A DNA stretch of 64,000 bases from Flavobacterium xinjiangense (GTDB lineage Bacteria > Bacteroidota > Bacteroidia > Flavobacteriales > Flavobacteriaceae), in assembly GCF_900142885.1 (NCBI RefSeq), contig NZ_FRCL01000002.1, positions 186,001 to 250,000 on the forward strand. The letters are read 5' to 3'. The notes below the pieces were generated by a model. The model searched no databases, was not told the origin of the DNA, and saw nothing but the letters and a program-made list of their open reading frames with translations. Made by a program: the position numbers and the translations under genes. Below are positions 51,877 through 61,389 of this stretch, in pieces; within the stretch, counting starts at the first letter, position 1, and each line of letters begins with the position of its first letter.

Positions 51877-52815
51877 TTAAAACTGATAAACCACTTCAAG
51901 TTTATAATCTTTCAGCGATAACTTGGCGCGTTCTAAATCCTCAGTAAATCCTAAGATGTAACCGCCACCGCCAGAACCACACAGTTTTAAATAGTAATCG
52001 TTAGTGTCGATTCCTTTTTGCCAAATTCCGTGAAATTGCTCTGGAATCATTGGTTTGAAATTATTCAAAACTACTTTTGATAATTTCTTGGTATTCATGA
52101 ACAATGACTTCATATCTCCGCCAAGGAAATTTTCTACACAAGCGTCAGTGTGTTTTACAAACTGATTTTTCAACATGGCACGGAATCCTTTGTCTTTCAG
52201 ATTTTCCATAAAAATATTAACCATCGGAGCAGTTTCGCCTACAATGCCTGAATCTAACAAGAATACAGCACCTTTTCCGTCAAAACTTTGTGTTGGAATT
52301 CCGGTTGCTTCAATATTATCTTTAGAATTGATAAGAATTGGAATACTCAAATAGCTGTTTAGCGGATCCAAACCAGAACTTTTTCCGTGGAAAAAACTCT
52401 CCATTTGAGAAAATATATTTTTTAACTGCAATAATTTTTCACGAGTTAAATTTTCAAGAACCGTGATTTTATTTTGAGCATATTTATCGTAAATAGCCGC
52501 AACCAATGCGCCGCTGCTTCCTACTCCGTATCCTTGCGGAATACTGGAATCGAAATACATTCCGGTTTCAACGTCGTTTTTCAACGTGTCTAAATCAAAA
52601 GTAACTAAGTTGGGTTGCTCGCTTTGTAACGTTTCCAAGTACGTCACAAAACGTTTCAAATTTCCATTTGATTTTATCGCTTCATCAGATGGATTTTCGT
52701 CTTTTTTAAGTGCGCCGTTATAAAAATTATAGGGAATGGACAATCCTTTTGAATCACGAATGATTCCGTATTCTCCGAAGAGTAATATTTTTGAGTAAAA
52801 TAAAGGTCCTTTCAT
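51877..52815 (-). CDS. Mevalonate kinase-like GHMP kinase
   Basis: A 312-residue GHMP kinase. It begins FYSKILLFGEYGIIRDSKGLSIPY, has the ATP loop YGVGSSGALVAAIYDKY (about 95-112) and ends with the third motif KLCGSGGGGYILGF. It would phosphorylate mevalonate in the isoprenoid pathway together with mvaD nearby. Phosphomevalonate activity cannot be excluded. The UbiA gene lies 37 bases downstream. Confidence 0.85.
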   Translation of the reverse strand: MKGPLFYSKILLFGEYGIIRDSKGLSIPYNFYNGALKKDENPSDEAIKSNGNLKRFVTYLETLQSEQPNLVTFDLDTLKNDVETGMYFDSSIPQGYGVGSSGALVAAIYDKYAQNKITVLENLTREKLLQLKNIFSQMESFFHGKSSGLDPLNSYLSIPILINSKDNIEATGIPTQSFDGKGAVFLLDSGIVGETAPMVNIFMENLKDKGFRAMLKNQFVKHTDACVENFLGGDMKSLFMNTKKLSKVVLNNFKPMIPEQFHGIWQKGIDTNDYYLKLCGSGGGGYILGFTEDLERAKLSLKDYKLEVVYQF

Positions 52816-52871
52816 ATTAGATTGTAAATTAGCAATTTGGGGTTGATAATTAGGTAATTTAGTAGGTAATT

Positions 52872-53066
52872 TTATAAATCGACTTTATCTCCTCGATTTG
52901 CTTCTTGAATTCCAAGGTCAATTTCTTCTTGTTCTTCCGGAGATAATTCTTTCCAAACATCTTTTTTTTCTGATTTGAAAATGTTTTTTATAGATTCAAT
53001 TATGGATTTGTCATTAGTTTCTAATAACAATTTAATCAATTCTAATTTCTCTGATTGAATGTCCAT
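52872..53066 (-). CDS. Orphan antitoxin-like protein
   Basis: A 64-residue protein with the shape of addiction-module antitoxins: an N-terminal helix (SEKLELIKLLLETNDKSIIE) and an acidic ELSPEEQEEIDLGIQEAN tail. No RelE/ParE toxin gene lies next to it; the spacer to the kinase gene is only about 56 bases. It interrupts the mevalonate cluster, so it is probably a leftover of a lost toxin-antitoxin pair. Confidence 0.65.
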   Translation of the reverse strand: MDIQSEKLELIKLLLETNDKSIIESIKNIFKSEKKDVWKELSPEEQEEIDLGIQEANRGDKVDL

Positions 53067-53107
53067 AATTTCAGTGCTTTAAAAAATAAAGGTAGGAAAA
53101 AAACAAA

Positions 53108-54190
53108 CTAATTCAACAAAGCTCCATTTCCAATTTCGTCACAAATGTACTGACCATTTTGGCAATAGCCAACTAATTCGTCCTGAATAAATTGTAATAC
53201 TTTTGGTTTGTCCTTATTTGGGTACAAAACATGCACATTTGCTCCTGCATCCAATGTGAAACAAACAGGGATTTGTGTATCATTTCTATATTTCCAAATG
53301 GCATTAATGATCTCCAAAGTATTTGGTTTCATCAATATAAAATAAGGCATCGAAGTCATCATCATGGCATGTAAAGTCAAGGCTTCGCTTTCTACGATTT
53401 TGATAAATTCATCTAAATTTCCGTTTTCAAAAATGGTAATTAATTTATCTAAGTTTTCGTGAGCCTGCGAAAATCGCCTTTCGGCAAAAGGATGGTCGTG
53501 CATTAAATCATGACCAACAGTACTCGAAACCTGTTTTTCACCTTTATCAACCAATAAAATAGTGTCTTGGTAATTCTTGAAATTTTCATGAACAGCATTT
53601 GGAAATTCCACTCCAAATAAATCCGAACTTCCTGAGATGTTCTTGTGCTGTCCCCAAACAACAACTTGTCCTTTTACGCTGCGGCAAGCACTTCCTGAAC
53701 CTAAACGAGCCAGTAAAGAGGCTTTTTGATAAAAATATTCCTCGGTCATTTCCGGGTTTAACGCTTTTTCTAAACTCATCAAGTTCATCGCCAAAGCGGC
53801 CATTCCTGACGCTGATGAAGCAATTCCGGAACTGTGCGGAAATGTGTTTTCCGTGTCAATCGTGAAATGATAGTCTTTCAAAAAAGGCAAATAGATTTCA
53901 ATTCGCTCCAGAAATTTTTGAATTTTTGGTTTGAAATCTTCTTTTGGCTGGCCCTCAAAAAGCAAATCAAAGGAAAATTTGCCATCATTTTCTTTTTTGG
54001 CGAAAGCCAATTTGGTAATCGTTTTACAATTATCCAACGTAAAACTCACCGAAGGATTGGCAGGGATTTGATTGTCTTTTTTTCCCCAATATTTTACCAA
54101 AGCAATATTACTGGGCGCACTCCATTGGAAATTGCCTTGTTCTATTGATTGTGAATACTTTTTTGGAATAAAATCGTTTGCTGTAAACAT
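53108..54190 (-). CDS. mvaD: Diphosphomevalonate decarboxylase
   Basis: A 360-residue GHMP-superfamily enzyme converting mevalonate 5-diphosphate to isopentenyl diphosphate. It shows SNIALVKYWGKKDNQIPAN near residue 27 (substrate), TFPHSSGIASSASGMAAL near 115 (phosphate loop with Ser) and the catalytic Asp in FTLDAGANVHVLYP. Its presence, with mevalonate kinase, means this organism makes isoprenoids through mevalonate. A TATCTTTG box at 54208-54215 on the minus strand precedes it. Confidence 0.95.
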   Translation of the reverse strand: MFTANDFIPKKYSQSIEQGNFQWSAPSNIALVKYWGKKDNQIPANPSVSFTLDNCKTITKLAFAKKENDGKFSFDLLFEGQPKEDFKPKIQKFLERIEIYLPFLKDYHFTIDTENTFPHSSGIASSASGMAALAMNLMSLEKALNPEMTEEYFYQKASLLARLGSGSACRSVKGQVVVWGQHKNISGSSDLFGVEFPNAVHENFKNYQDTILLVDKGEKQVSSTVGHDLMHDHPFAERRFSQAHENLDKLITIFENGNLDEFIKIVESEALTLHAMMMTSMPYFILMKPNTLEIINAIWKYRNDTQIPVCFTLDAGANVHVLYPNKDKPKVLQFIQDELVGYCQNGQYICDEIGNGALLN

Positions 54191-54207
54191 GAATGATAAA
54201 ATTTATG

Positions 54208-54215
54208 CAAAGATA
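54208..54215 (-). promoter_or_regulatory. -7 element (TATCTTTG) of mvaD
   Basis: TATCTTTG on the minus strand, 18 bases before the ATG. No clear -33 box is seen. Confidence 0.5.
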
Positions 54216-54302
54216 CTTTTTTTGGTTTACTCTTTGTTTCGTTTATTTATCGATTTGTACTAAAGTTTTGATTAAATTTGGTCCACATTAGAAAATTGAA
54301 TT

Positions 54303-54779
54303 ATGACGAAGATTACTCGAATTTTAACGATGGTTGTAACCTGTCTTGCGGTTGGTTATTTATCCGGAATGGTTACCCGTTCTGCAATTGTTACTTGGTA
54401 CCCAACTTTGGTAAAACCTAGTTTTAATCCGCCTAATTGGGTCTTTGCACCAGTTTGGAGTATGTTGTTTATTATGATGGGTGTCGCAGCAGGATTAGTG
54501 TGGAACCGTTTAGAGTTTGAAAAAGAAATCGTAAAAAAAGCGTTGATTTTCTTTGCAATACAATTAGCGTTAAATGCATTGTGGTCCTATCTTTTCTTTG
54601 GATTACAGAACCCGATGCTGGCAGGTTTAGAAATTATCGTATTGTGGTTAATGATTTATGAAACCTATATTCAATTTTCTAAAATTAATAGAATCGCGGG
54701 CTATTTATTCATTCCGTATTTGGCTTGGGTAAGTTTTGCCGCTGTTTTGAATGGAAGTATTTGGTGGCTTAATAGATAG
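54303..54779 (+). CDS. tspO: TspO/MBR family protein
   Basis: A 158-residue five-helix membrane protein. The signature WYPTLVKPSFNPPNWVFAPVW follows the first helix, and residues ALNALWSYLFFGLQNPMLA mark the family. TspO proteins bind porphyrins and may degrade them or regulate stress responses. It is divergent from mvaD, with a TAAATTTG box near 54283. Confidence 0.93.
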   Translation: MTKITRILTMVVTCLAVGYLSGMVTRSAIVTWYPTLVKPSFNPPNWVFAPVWSMLFIMMGVAAGLVWNRLEFEKEIVKKALIFFAIQLALNALWSYLFFGLQNPMLAGLEIIVLWLMIYETYIQFSKINRIAGYLFIPYLAWVSFAAVLNGSIWWLNR

Positions 54780-54846
54780 TTGGCAGTTTTCATTCGCAGT
54801 GATCAGTTTATCTTGCGATGAGAATCTAAAATGTTTTTTCAAATTC

Positions 54847-55581
54847 TTAGAGCTTCTTAAATTCAATATTCTTTGTCGATAAGAAATCCATCATGCTGAG
54901 AATGTTGTGATTTTCTATTAGTGTTTTTGATTTGGGATCTGCATCACAAAATTGAAGAAAAAGTGGTATTTCGTCTGGTTCTAATTTTAAAGTTTCGATA
55001 TAAAACTGCGGATCACAAGTGCTTTTTGCTAAGGCTATAAATTCAATTTTTGGTGGTCCTTGTGTGACTTTCTCTTTTTCTTTTATAAATAAATTTAAAA
55101 TCATTCCACCAATTCGCATAAAATCCATTCCGTTTTCAAGAGTGCCATTGTAAACCCCTGTTTTTAAACTTCTTGCTGATTTCTCTAACGCATATTTATC
55201 AAGTTTCCCTTGTTCATAACCTTTGTCTGTACTTAATTTAATAGAAGGCATTTTTGTAATTACTACTTCCTCTAATTGTTCTGGCTTAAGGATTAGTGAA
55301 ATAATAAGGTTGTTTTGGTCAATAGTTTTTTGATCCACTACAATTTTTTTGATATCATGATTTTTGGAGATAAAAAGAAGTGCATCGCCGGCTTTTACCA
55401 AAATAGAAAATTCCCCGACTGCATTTGTAATTGTAGTTTTTTTAGAATTAAAATTAGCCACTTCAACTTTTCCGACAGGAAATTGTTCGTGCAAAACTTT
55501 GCCGTTAATTAATTTATCGGTTTGTGAAAAACCAAATTGAAATACAAATAATAATATAATAGAAGAGTAGATTTTTATCAT
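54847..55581 (-). CDS. Exported carboxypeptidase-regulatory-like domain protein
   Basis: A 244-residue protein. A signal peptide (MIKIYSSIILLFVFQFGFSQ) is followed by a CarboxypepD_reg-like beta sandwich (INGKVLHEQFPVGKVEVAN, TNAVGEFSILVKAGD, LEEVVITK), as in the N-termini of SusC-type proteins. A helical C-terminus of unknown role completes it. There is no TonB barrel. ATG at 55581 gives the cleaner signal peptide; an ATG at 55611 would add ten residues. Confidence 0.78.
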   Translation of the reverse strand: MIKIYSSIILLFVFQFGFSQTDKLINGKVLHEQFPVGKVEVANFNSKKTTITNAVGEFSILVKAGDALLFISKNHDIKKIVVDQKTIDQNNLIISLILKPEQLEEVVITKMPSIKLSTDKGYEQGKLDKYALEKSARSLKTGVYNGTLENGMDFMRIGGMILNLFIKEKEKVTQGPPKIEFIALAKSTCDPQFYIETLKLEPDEIPLFLQFCDADPKSKTLIENHNILSMMDFLSTKNIEFKKL

Positions 55582-55704
55582 TCGTAATATTTTGATTACA
55601 AACATATTCAAATCATTCTTTGAAAATCAAAACGGAATACTAAATTCATGTTAAGCAAACACTAAAGTTCTCTTAATTAGAGTTTTGAAGTATAATGGCT
55701 TAGG

Positions 55705-56913
55705 TTAAATAGCATTTGCTACAATAAACCCGCTTGTCCACGCATTCTGAAAGTTAAATCCGCCGGTAATGGCATCAATATTAACAATTTCTCCAGCAAA
55801 ATATAGGTTTTCGTGCAGTTTGCTTTCCATGGTTTTGAAGTTGATTTCTTTTAAATCAATTCCGCCGGCAGTTACAAATTCTTCTTTAAAAGTACTTTTT
55901 CCATTGACCTGAAAAGTTCCGTTCGTCAATTGACTCGCTAGATTTTGCAATTGTGTTTTAGATAAATCGGCCCATTTCGTCTCCGCTTCAATTCCTGAAG
56001 CAAGTACCAAACTTTCCCATAATCTATTGGTTAATTCGAAAGGTGACTTCTTAGAAAGCGATTTTTTCGCATGTTCCTGTTTTAAGTCTTTTAATTTTTT
56101 CTCGACATCTTCTTTATCAGCATCATTCAGCCAATTGATAAAAATAGTGAACTGATAATTTTTGTCATGCAAGATTCGGGCACCCCAAGCAGATAGTTTT
56201 AAAATCGCAGGTCCGCTCATTCCCCAATGGGTAATTAATAATGGTCCTGCCGAGGTAAGTTTGGTGTCTTTTACCTTTACCGTTACTTGTGCCGCAACTC
56301 CTGGTAATTCTTTTATTCTGGAATCTTTGATGTTGAAAGTGAATAGGGAAGGAACCGGACTGACAACAACATGTCCAAAAGTCTGTAGCATTTCCCATAC
56401 TTTAGGATTACTTCCTGTAGCCAGAATCAGTTTTTCGGCAAGATAATTTTCAGTTTGGGTTTCTATTTTCCAAGCGGTGTCTTTCTTGAAAATAGATTGT
56501 ACGCTTTGTCCCGTTAGTACTGCAATTCCCAGTTTTTGTGTGGCTTTCAGGAAACAATCAATAATGGTTTGTGAAGAATTCGAAACCGGAAACATACGTC
56601 CGTCGGATTCAATTTTTAGTTCTACATCATGTTTCTCAAACCATTCAATCGTATCGCCAGAGCAAAACTGATGAAAAGGACCACGTAATTCTTTTTCGCC
56701 ACGCGGATAAAATTTCACTAATTCATTTGGTTCAAAAATAGCGTGCGTTACATTACATCTTCCGCCGCCGGAAATTCGAACTTTTTGCAATACTTCAGCT
56801 CCGCGTTCTAAAATTGCGACTTTCAGTTTTGGATTTTTTTCCACAATATTAATCGCTGTAAAAAAACCTGCTGCGCCACCGCCTACTATTATTATATCGA
56901 AATTCTGGTTCAT
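55705..56913 (-). CDS. HI0933/YhiN family FAD flavoprotein
   Basis: A 402-residue flavoprotein. The FAD dinucleotide fold is DIIIVGGGAAGFFTAIN at residues 5-21, then RISGGGRCNVTHA near 45 and the C-terminal FAGEIVNIDAITGGFNFQNAWTSG (in outline). Members are poorly characterised oxidoreductases; one is implicated in tRNA or surface modification in other bacteria. Its ATG overlaps the GDPD stop, so the two are coupled. Confidence 0.9.
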   Translation of the reverse strand: MNQNFDIIIVGGGAAGFFTAINIVEKNPKLKVAILERGAEVLQKVRISGGGRCNVTHAIFEPNELVKFYPRGEKELRGPFHQFCSGDTIEWFEKHDVELKIESDGRMFPVSNSSQTIIDCFLKATQKLGIAVLTGQSVQSIFKKDTAWKIETQTENYLAEKLILATGSNPKVWEMLQTFGHVVVSPVPSLFTFNIKDSRIKELPGVAAQVTVKVKDTKLTSAGPLLITHWGMSGPAILKLSAWGARILHDKNYQFTIFINWLNDADKEDVEKKLKDLKQEHAKKSLSKKSPFELTNRLWESLVLASGIEAETKWADLSKTQLQNLASQLTNGTFQVNGKSTFKEEFVTAGGIDLKEINFKTMESKLHENLYFAGEIVNIDAITGGFNFQNAWTSGFIVANAI

Positions 56914-57587
56914 ATTCTATTTGGGAAATCAGTGATAATTCCGTTTATGTTGAATGTTTTTATTTTTTGAATGTCTTCTACTTCATTGATGGTCCAAGGG
57001 AAAACATGCAATCCTTTTTCCTGTATTTGCGCCGTGTTATCTTTTGTCAATAAATGAAAATGCGGGTGAATGGATTTTGCCTGAATGAATTTGGCGAAAG
57101 CCAAAGCCAAGTCTAAATCGGTTTCCGTTAAAACGCCAATTGGAATTTTATCATTTAAAAACGCCACTTGCTGCAGTGCATTCCAATCAAAACTAGAAAC
57201 TAAAAATCGGTCGTATTTCCAGTCTTTCTTAGTAACATACTTTTCAATTAGTGAAACTACTTTATCTGTTGCTTCATAACTTTTGATTTCAATATTGATA
57301 AAACAATGTTGGTTTATCAAATCAAAAACCTCCTTCAGCGTTGGAATTTCATGTGTTCCATTTATTCGAAAAGCTTTTAATTCGCGCAAAGATAATGCAT
57401 TTACAAAACCTTTTCCATTGGTCGTTCTGTCAATAGTTTCGTCGTGAATTACGATTAGTTCCCCATCAGCACTAAGATGCACGTCGAGTTCAATGCCATC
57501 CACTTGCATGTCTACTGCTTTTTGGAATGAAATAAAGGTGTTCTCTGGTTCATATCCTTTTGCGCCACGATGTCCAATTTTGAGCAT
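56910..57587 (-). CDS. Glycerophosphodiester phosphodiesterase
   Basis: A 225-residue cytosolic enzyme hydrolysing glycerophosphodiesters to glycerol-3-phosphate and an alcohol. The catalytic motif is HRGAKGYEPENT (His-Arg and Glu), with IELDVHLSADGELIVIHDE supplying Glu, Asp and His. It has no signal peptide, and the ATG at 57587 (MLKIGHRGA) is the natural start. It forms an operon with the flavoprotein. Confidence 0.92.
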   Translation of the reverse strand: MLKIGHRGAKGYEPENTFISFQKAVDMQVDGIELDVHLSADGELIVIHDETIDRTTNGKGFVNALSLRELKAFRINGTHEIPTLKEVFDLINQHCFINIEIKSYEATDKVVSLIEKYVTKKDWKYDRFLVSSFDWNALQQVAFLNDKIPIGVLTETDLDLALAFAKFIQAKSIHPHFHLLTKDNTAQIQEKGLHVFPWTINEVEDIQKIKTFNINGIITDFPNRI

Positions 57588-57615
57588 TGTCTTATATTTT
57601 CTGGTAAAGGTAAAC

Positions 57616-57649
57616 ATAAAAAAAACGCCTTCATTTCTAAAGGCGTTTG
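57616..57649 (-). terminator. Terminator of the maltodextrin operon
   Basis: On the minus strand AAACGCCTT pairs with AAGGCGTTT around an eight-base loop and is followed by eight T residues, 20 bases past the lipoprotein GH13 stop. Confidence 0.9.
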
Positions 57650-57668
57650 GATTAAATTATTTTAAAAA

Positions 57669-59333
57669 TTATTTTTTCGATTCTAATAAAACAATATCAA
57701 ATTCAGAATCAATACTTACTTTTCCATTTAAAACGGTTGCTTCTTTACCAGAGTAAGCATCTCTTAATGTTGTTCCATTATTGAAAATAGATCCTACAGA
57801 AATTTGTTTTAATCCGATTGCTAAATCCAATCCAACAACTACTGAATCCATATAATCTCCTTTAGAAAAAGTTCTGGAAAAAGTGTATGGTTGCGCCGAA
57901 ATCTGCTTGTGAATTCCTGCTCCCACCGAAGGATGGTTTTTTCTGAATTGACCTAATTTCTGCCAATGTAACAACGTTTTTTGTGTTGCAGAGTTTGATT
58001 TAATATCGTCCCAATTCATCAGCGAACGCAATGTTGCATCTCCTTGAGTGCCTTCAACTACTAAAGAACGAGCGCTTTCATCACCGTAATACACTTGAGA
58101 TAATCCTGGACTTAATAATAATTTTGTTCCTGCTTCTTTGCTTTTTGTTCTTTTGGCATCAAACGGTCCGCCATCATCATGTGAAGACAAATAGTTCAGA
58201 ACGCTGTATCCTTTTAACTCATTGTTCAACTTGTCAGAATATTTCGAAAATATAAATTCATAGTCTTTTTGCGCATCCCACTTGAATTCGAAATTGATCA
58301 TATTATTGAATCCATTTTTGTAGTAATTGACTTTCTTATCTCCAAAATCAAAAATTTGTCCACCACTGATTCCATAATTGTAAACTTCTGCAATGGTGTA
58401 AAAAGAATTGTTATCTAACACCTTTGAAGAATTGTTTTTCTTCCACTTTTCAAAAGCGTAATTACATTGGGTTTTGAAATCGGCCCAGACAGTTTCCTCC
58501 GTATGTTTTACGGTGTCACCTCTGTAACCGTCAATTCCATAATCAGCTATGTAATCCGTCAGCCATTTGATAATGTAATATTTGGGTGCTCTTGGGTATC
58601 CTGTACGCGCAAAAAAAGCATCTAGTTCTTTCATTTCTTGGTCGTAACGTCCTTCTTTTTTCCATTTTTCGATTAAAAAAGGAGGTAAAGCTACAGCTTG
58701 ATAGCTCTCTGTTTTTATATCCGGAAGGTTTGATACCAGCGTACAAGCAGTTGTGTTTTCAAAAGATTTGTAATCGCAATTGGGTCCCGTTCTCACCCAA
58801 TCATTTGGCCAAACCGTATCTTCGGCAGTTACGGGTCCGGTATGATTGATAACACCATCAAGAACAATCCTGATTCCGTGTGCGTGTGCTTTTTCTACTA
58901 ATGCTTTTAGGTCTTCTTTGGTTCCAAAGTTAGGGTCTAAGGTCGTCCAGTCTCTTGCCCAATATCCATGGAAGCCATAACTTAAGCCCGTTCCTTCATC
59001 AACGCCGTCATGTATTTGTTCCACTATTGGTGTAAACCAAATGGCATTGATTCCTAGTTTGTCAAAATAACCTTCGTCAATTTTTTGAGAAATTCCTTTG
59101 ATATCACCGCCTTCAAATCCACGAAGTTTCCCTGGTGTTTTAGTTCTGTTTAATGTGACATCATTTGAAGTGTCTCCGTTACTGAAACGGTCGGTCATCA
59201 GGAAATATAAATTGGCGCCTTCCCATACGAAAGGTGTTTTGCTTTTGTTATTTTCGGTCAAGGTTTTTGTACTGGAGCAACTATTTAAAATTGCCATTGT
59301 CACCAGTAAAAAAGGAATAGAATATTTTTTCAT
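57669..59333 (-). CDS. Lipoprotein alpha-amylase (GH13)
   Basis: A 554-residue surface or periplasmic lipoprotein; the lipobox is ILNSC with Cys19. The GH13 barrel shows the nucleophile Asp in DGYRGDTVKHTE, the acid/base Glu in YTIAEVYNYG and the transition-state Asp in YLSSHDDGGPF. A beta-sandwich tail ends with EFDIVLLESKK. It acts on starch or glycogen fragments. It is the last gene of the pgmB-GH65-GH13-GH13 operon. Confidence 0.93.
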   Translation of the reverse strand: MKKYSIPFLLVTMAILNSCSSTKTLTENNKSKTPFVWEGANLYFLMTDRFSNGDTSNDVTLNRTKTPGKLRGFEGGDIKGISQKIDEGYFDKLGINAIWFTPIVEQIHDGVDEGTGLSYGFHGYWARDWTTLDPNFGTKEDLKALVEKAHAHGIRIVLDGVINHTGPVTAEDTVWPNDWVRTGPNCDYKSFENTTACTLVSNLPDIKTESYQAVALPPFLIEKWKKEGRYDQEMKELDAFFARTGYPRAPKYYIIKWLTDYIADYGIDGYRGDTVKHTEETVWADFKTQCNYAFEKWKKNNSSKVLDNNSFYTIAEVYNYGISGGQIFDFGDKKVNYYKNGFNNMINFEFKWDAQKDYEFIFSKYSDKLNNELKGYSVLNYLSSHDDGGPFDAKRTKSKEAGTKLLLSPGLSQVYYGDESARSLVVEGTQGDATLRSLMNWDDIKSNSATQKTLLHWQKLGQFRKNHPSVGAGIHKQISAQPYTFSRTFSKGDYMDSVVVGLDLAIGLKQISVGSIFNNGTTLRDAYSGKEATVLNGKVSIDSEFDIVLLESKK

Positions 59334-59348
59334 TTTTTTTGCTTTGTA

Positions 59349-61226
59349 TTATTTCAACTCTAAAACCAAAACTGATTTTGGTTCAATTATAATTTCGTTC
59401 GTAACATCAAATGTAAGTTCAGAAATCACATCTTTTCCTGTTTTAAAGTTCTTGATGTTTTCTTTAAACCGATGTGTGTTTATTTTGTGAGTTTCATTAC
59501 TGTTGTTTATCAAAATCATAACCGTTTCATTGGCGTTGTATCTAAAATAAGTGTAGACATTATTCTCCGGAATATAATGTGTCATTTTTCCAAAATGTAC
59601 CACCGATTTGCCTTTTCTCCAATTGAATAACTTGGCAGTAAAATCGAAATATTCACTTTGCCCCGGAGTTCTTCCTTCTTTGATAAAAGCATTATTTTCA
59701 TCCCCTTCCCAACCGCCTGGAAAATCTTGGCGAATATCGGCATCACCTTTATTTTTATCACCAATCATTCCAATTTCACTTCCGTAATACAATTGCGGAA
59801 TTCCGCGAATGGTGGCTAGTAAACTCATTGCCATTTTGTATTTTCTGATGTCGTTTCCGTACGTTTGATTGAATCGATTAGTATCGTGATTTTCAACAAA
59901 AACCAAGATGTTATTGATATTTGGATACAGGAAATCATTGGTGAAATTGTCGTACAATTTTATCATTCCTTTGTCCCAAGAGCCGTCATCTTCGTTGAAA
60001 ACTTTTGTTGTTGCTTCGTATAATGTAAAATCCATTACACTTGGTAAATAGGAATTGTAATTCTGAATTTGGCCTATTTTGCTGTCTTTTTGCCAGTATG
60101 CCATTTGCGCTTGGCTTTGCATCCAAACTTCCCCTACGATATTAAAATTTGGGTATTCATCTGTGATGGATTTTGTCCATGTAGCAATCCCTTTTGGATC
60201 AGAGTAATTATAGGTGTCTACTCTAAAACCATCTAAATCTGCATATTCAATCCACCAAAGTGCATTTTGGATCAGGTATTTTAACGCTAAAGGATTCGAT
60301 AAGTTTAAATCAGGCATTGATGGTGCGAACCATCCGTTTAAGCAAGTTTCTTTATCAACTTTAGAGGCATGTGTATCATTGATAACCGTTCTTTTATGAT
60401 TGGTTTGTGTGTAATTATCAAATTGATTAATCCATCCTTTTGTAGGTAAATCATTCATCATCCAATGTTTAATTCCCCAATGATTGGTTACATAATCCAT
60501 GACTAGTTTCATGTTTTTTTTATGCATTTCGGAAGACAATCTTACGTAATCTTCATTGGTTCCGTATCGAGGATCTATTTTATAAACATCAGATTGACCG
60601 TAAGTGTGATACGAAAAAGAAGGATCGTTGTCTTCACAAAGTGGGGTACTCCAAATCGTCGTTGCTCCTAAAGAGGAGATATAATCTAGATTTTTTATAA
60701 TTCCCTCGATGTCGCCACCATGTCTTCCTCCAGGTAATTCCCGATTGTATTTTTCGATGGTGGAGTTTTCGCTGTCATTATTTCTGTTTCCATTGGCAAA
60801 TCGATCCGGCATCAGTAGATACATCATATCCGAAGAATCGTAACTTTTGCGTTGAGCGGAATTTTCTCTTCTTTTCTTTAATGAATATTTTTGTGTGAAG
60901 CTTTCCTTATTATTGTTTTTAAAAGTAAAAATCAAATCAGTTGCCGGCACTTTTTTCGTGTCAACGGTGATGAAAATATAGTTAGGATTTTCAGTTCGCT
61001 TCACGTTGGTGATTTTTATGGAATTAGAAACAGAAACTTGATATTCTGCTATATTTTGACCGTAAAATAGAATTTGCAATTCCGGATTTTTCATGCCCGC
61101 AAACCAAAAAGGAGGTTCGATCCTTTGAATTTGAGCGTTTAATGATAAAGACATAAAGAAAAGGAATAAGGTTATTTTTTTTAGAAAGCTCCTATTTATG
61201 AAAGGGAATGTACCAATTTTATTCAT
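59349..61226 (-). CDS. Periplasmic neopullulanase/cyclomaltodextrinase-type GH13
   Basis: A 625-residue exported enzyme with an N-terminal hydrophobic signal (LKKITLFLFFMSLSLNAQ) behind ~15 extra residues. The N-domain typical of cyclomaltodextrinases (RIEPPFWFAGMKNPELQILFY) precedes a GH13 barrel with DLDGFRVDTYNYSD, NIVGEVWMQSQ and VFVENHDTNRFNQ. It probably cuts maltodextrins in the periplasm, as SusA does in Bacteroides. It is followed after 15 bases by the lipoprotein amylase. Confidence 0.93.
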   Translation of the reverse strand: MNKIGTFPFINRSFLKKITLFLFFMSLSLNAQIQRIEPPFWFAGMKNPELQILFYGQNIAEYQVSVSNSIKITNVKRTENPNYIFITVDTKKVPATDLIFTFKNNNKESFTQKYSLKKRRENSAQRKSYDSSDMMYLLMPDRFANGNRNNDSENSTIEKYNRELPGGRHGGDIEGIIKNLDYISSLGATTIWSTPLCEDNDPSFSYHTYGQSDVYKIDPRYGTNEDYVRLSSEMHKKNMKLVMDYVTNHWGIKHWMMNDLPTKGWINQFDNYTQTNHKRTVINDTHASKVDKETCLNGWFAPSMPDLNLSNPLALKYLIQNALWWIEYADLDGFRVDTYNYSDPKGIATWTKSITDEYPNFNIVGEVWMQSQAQMAYWQKDSKIGQIQNYNSYLPSVMDFTLYEATTKVFNEDDGSWDKGMIKLYDNFTNDFLYPNINNILVFVENHDTNRFNQTYGNDIRKYKMAMSLLATIRGIPQLYYGSEIGMIGDKNKGDADIRQDFPGGWEGDENNAFIKEGRTPGQSEYFDFTAKLFNWRKGKSVVHFGKMTHYIPENNVYTYFRYNANETVMILINNSNETHKINTHRFKENIKNFKTGKDVISELTFDVTNEIIIEPKSVLVLELK

Positions 61227-61298
61227 TATTATATACTTTTTAGTGATATTAAATTTGCGGCAGCAGAAAACTAAATTTTAAAAACTGTTGGTAATTAA

Positions 61299-61325
61299 AC
61301 AATCCCAATGAAAATTGGGATTGTC
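61299..61325 (-). terminator. Hairpin between GH65 and GH13 genes
   Basis: ACAATCCCAAT and ATTGGGATTGT pair around a short loop. The minus-strand T tract is weak, so partial termination or mRNA processing between GH65 and the amylase is likely. Confidence 0.6.
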
Positions 61326-61389
61326 TGTGAGCCTTTGAGGCCTCTTATTAAATGATAGAATCAACTACAAGTTCCAACAATTAATTTAC

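Noticed and set aside
53599..54148. Overlapping plus-strand frames inside mvaD
   Set aside because: mvaD has full family motifs on the minus strand; the others are shadows.
59098..59490. Plus-strand reading frame of 130 residues
   Set aside because: It is antisense to the ends of two clear GH13 genes.
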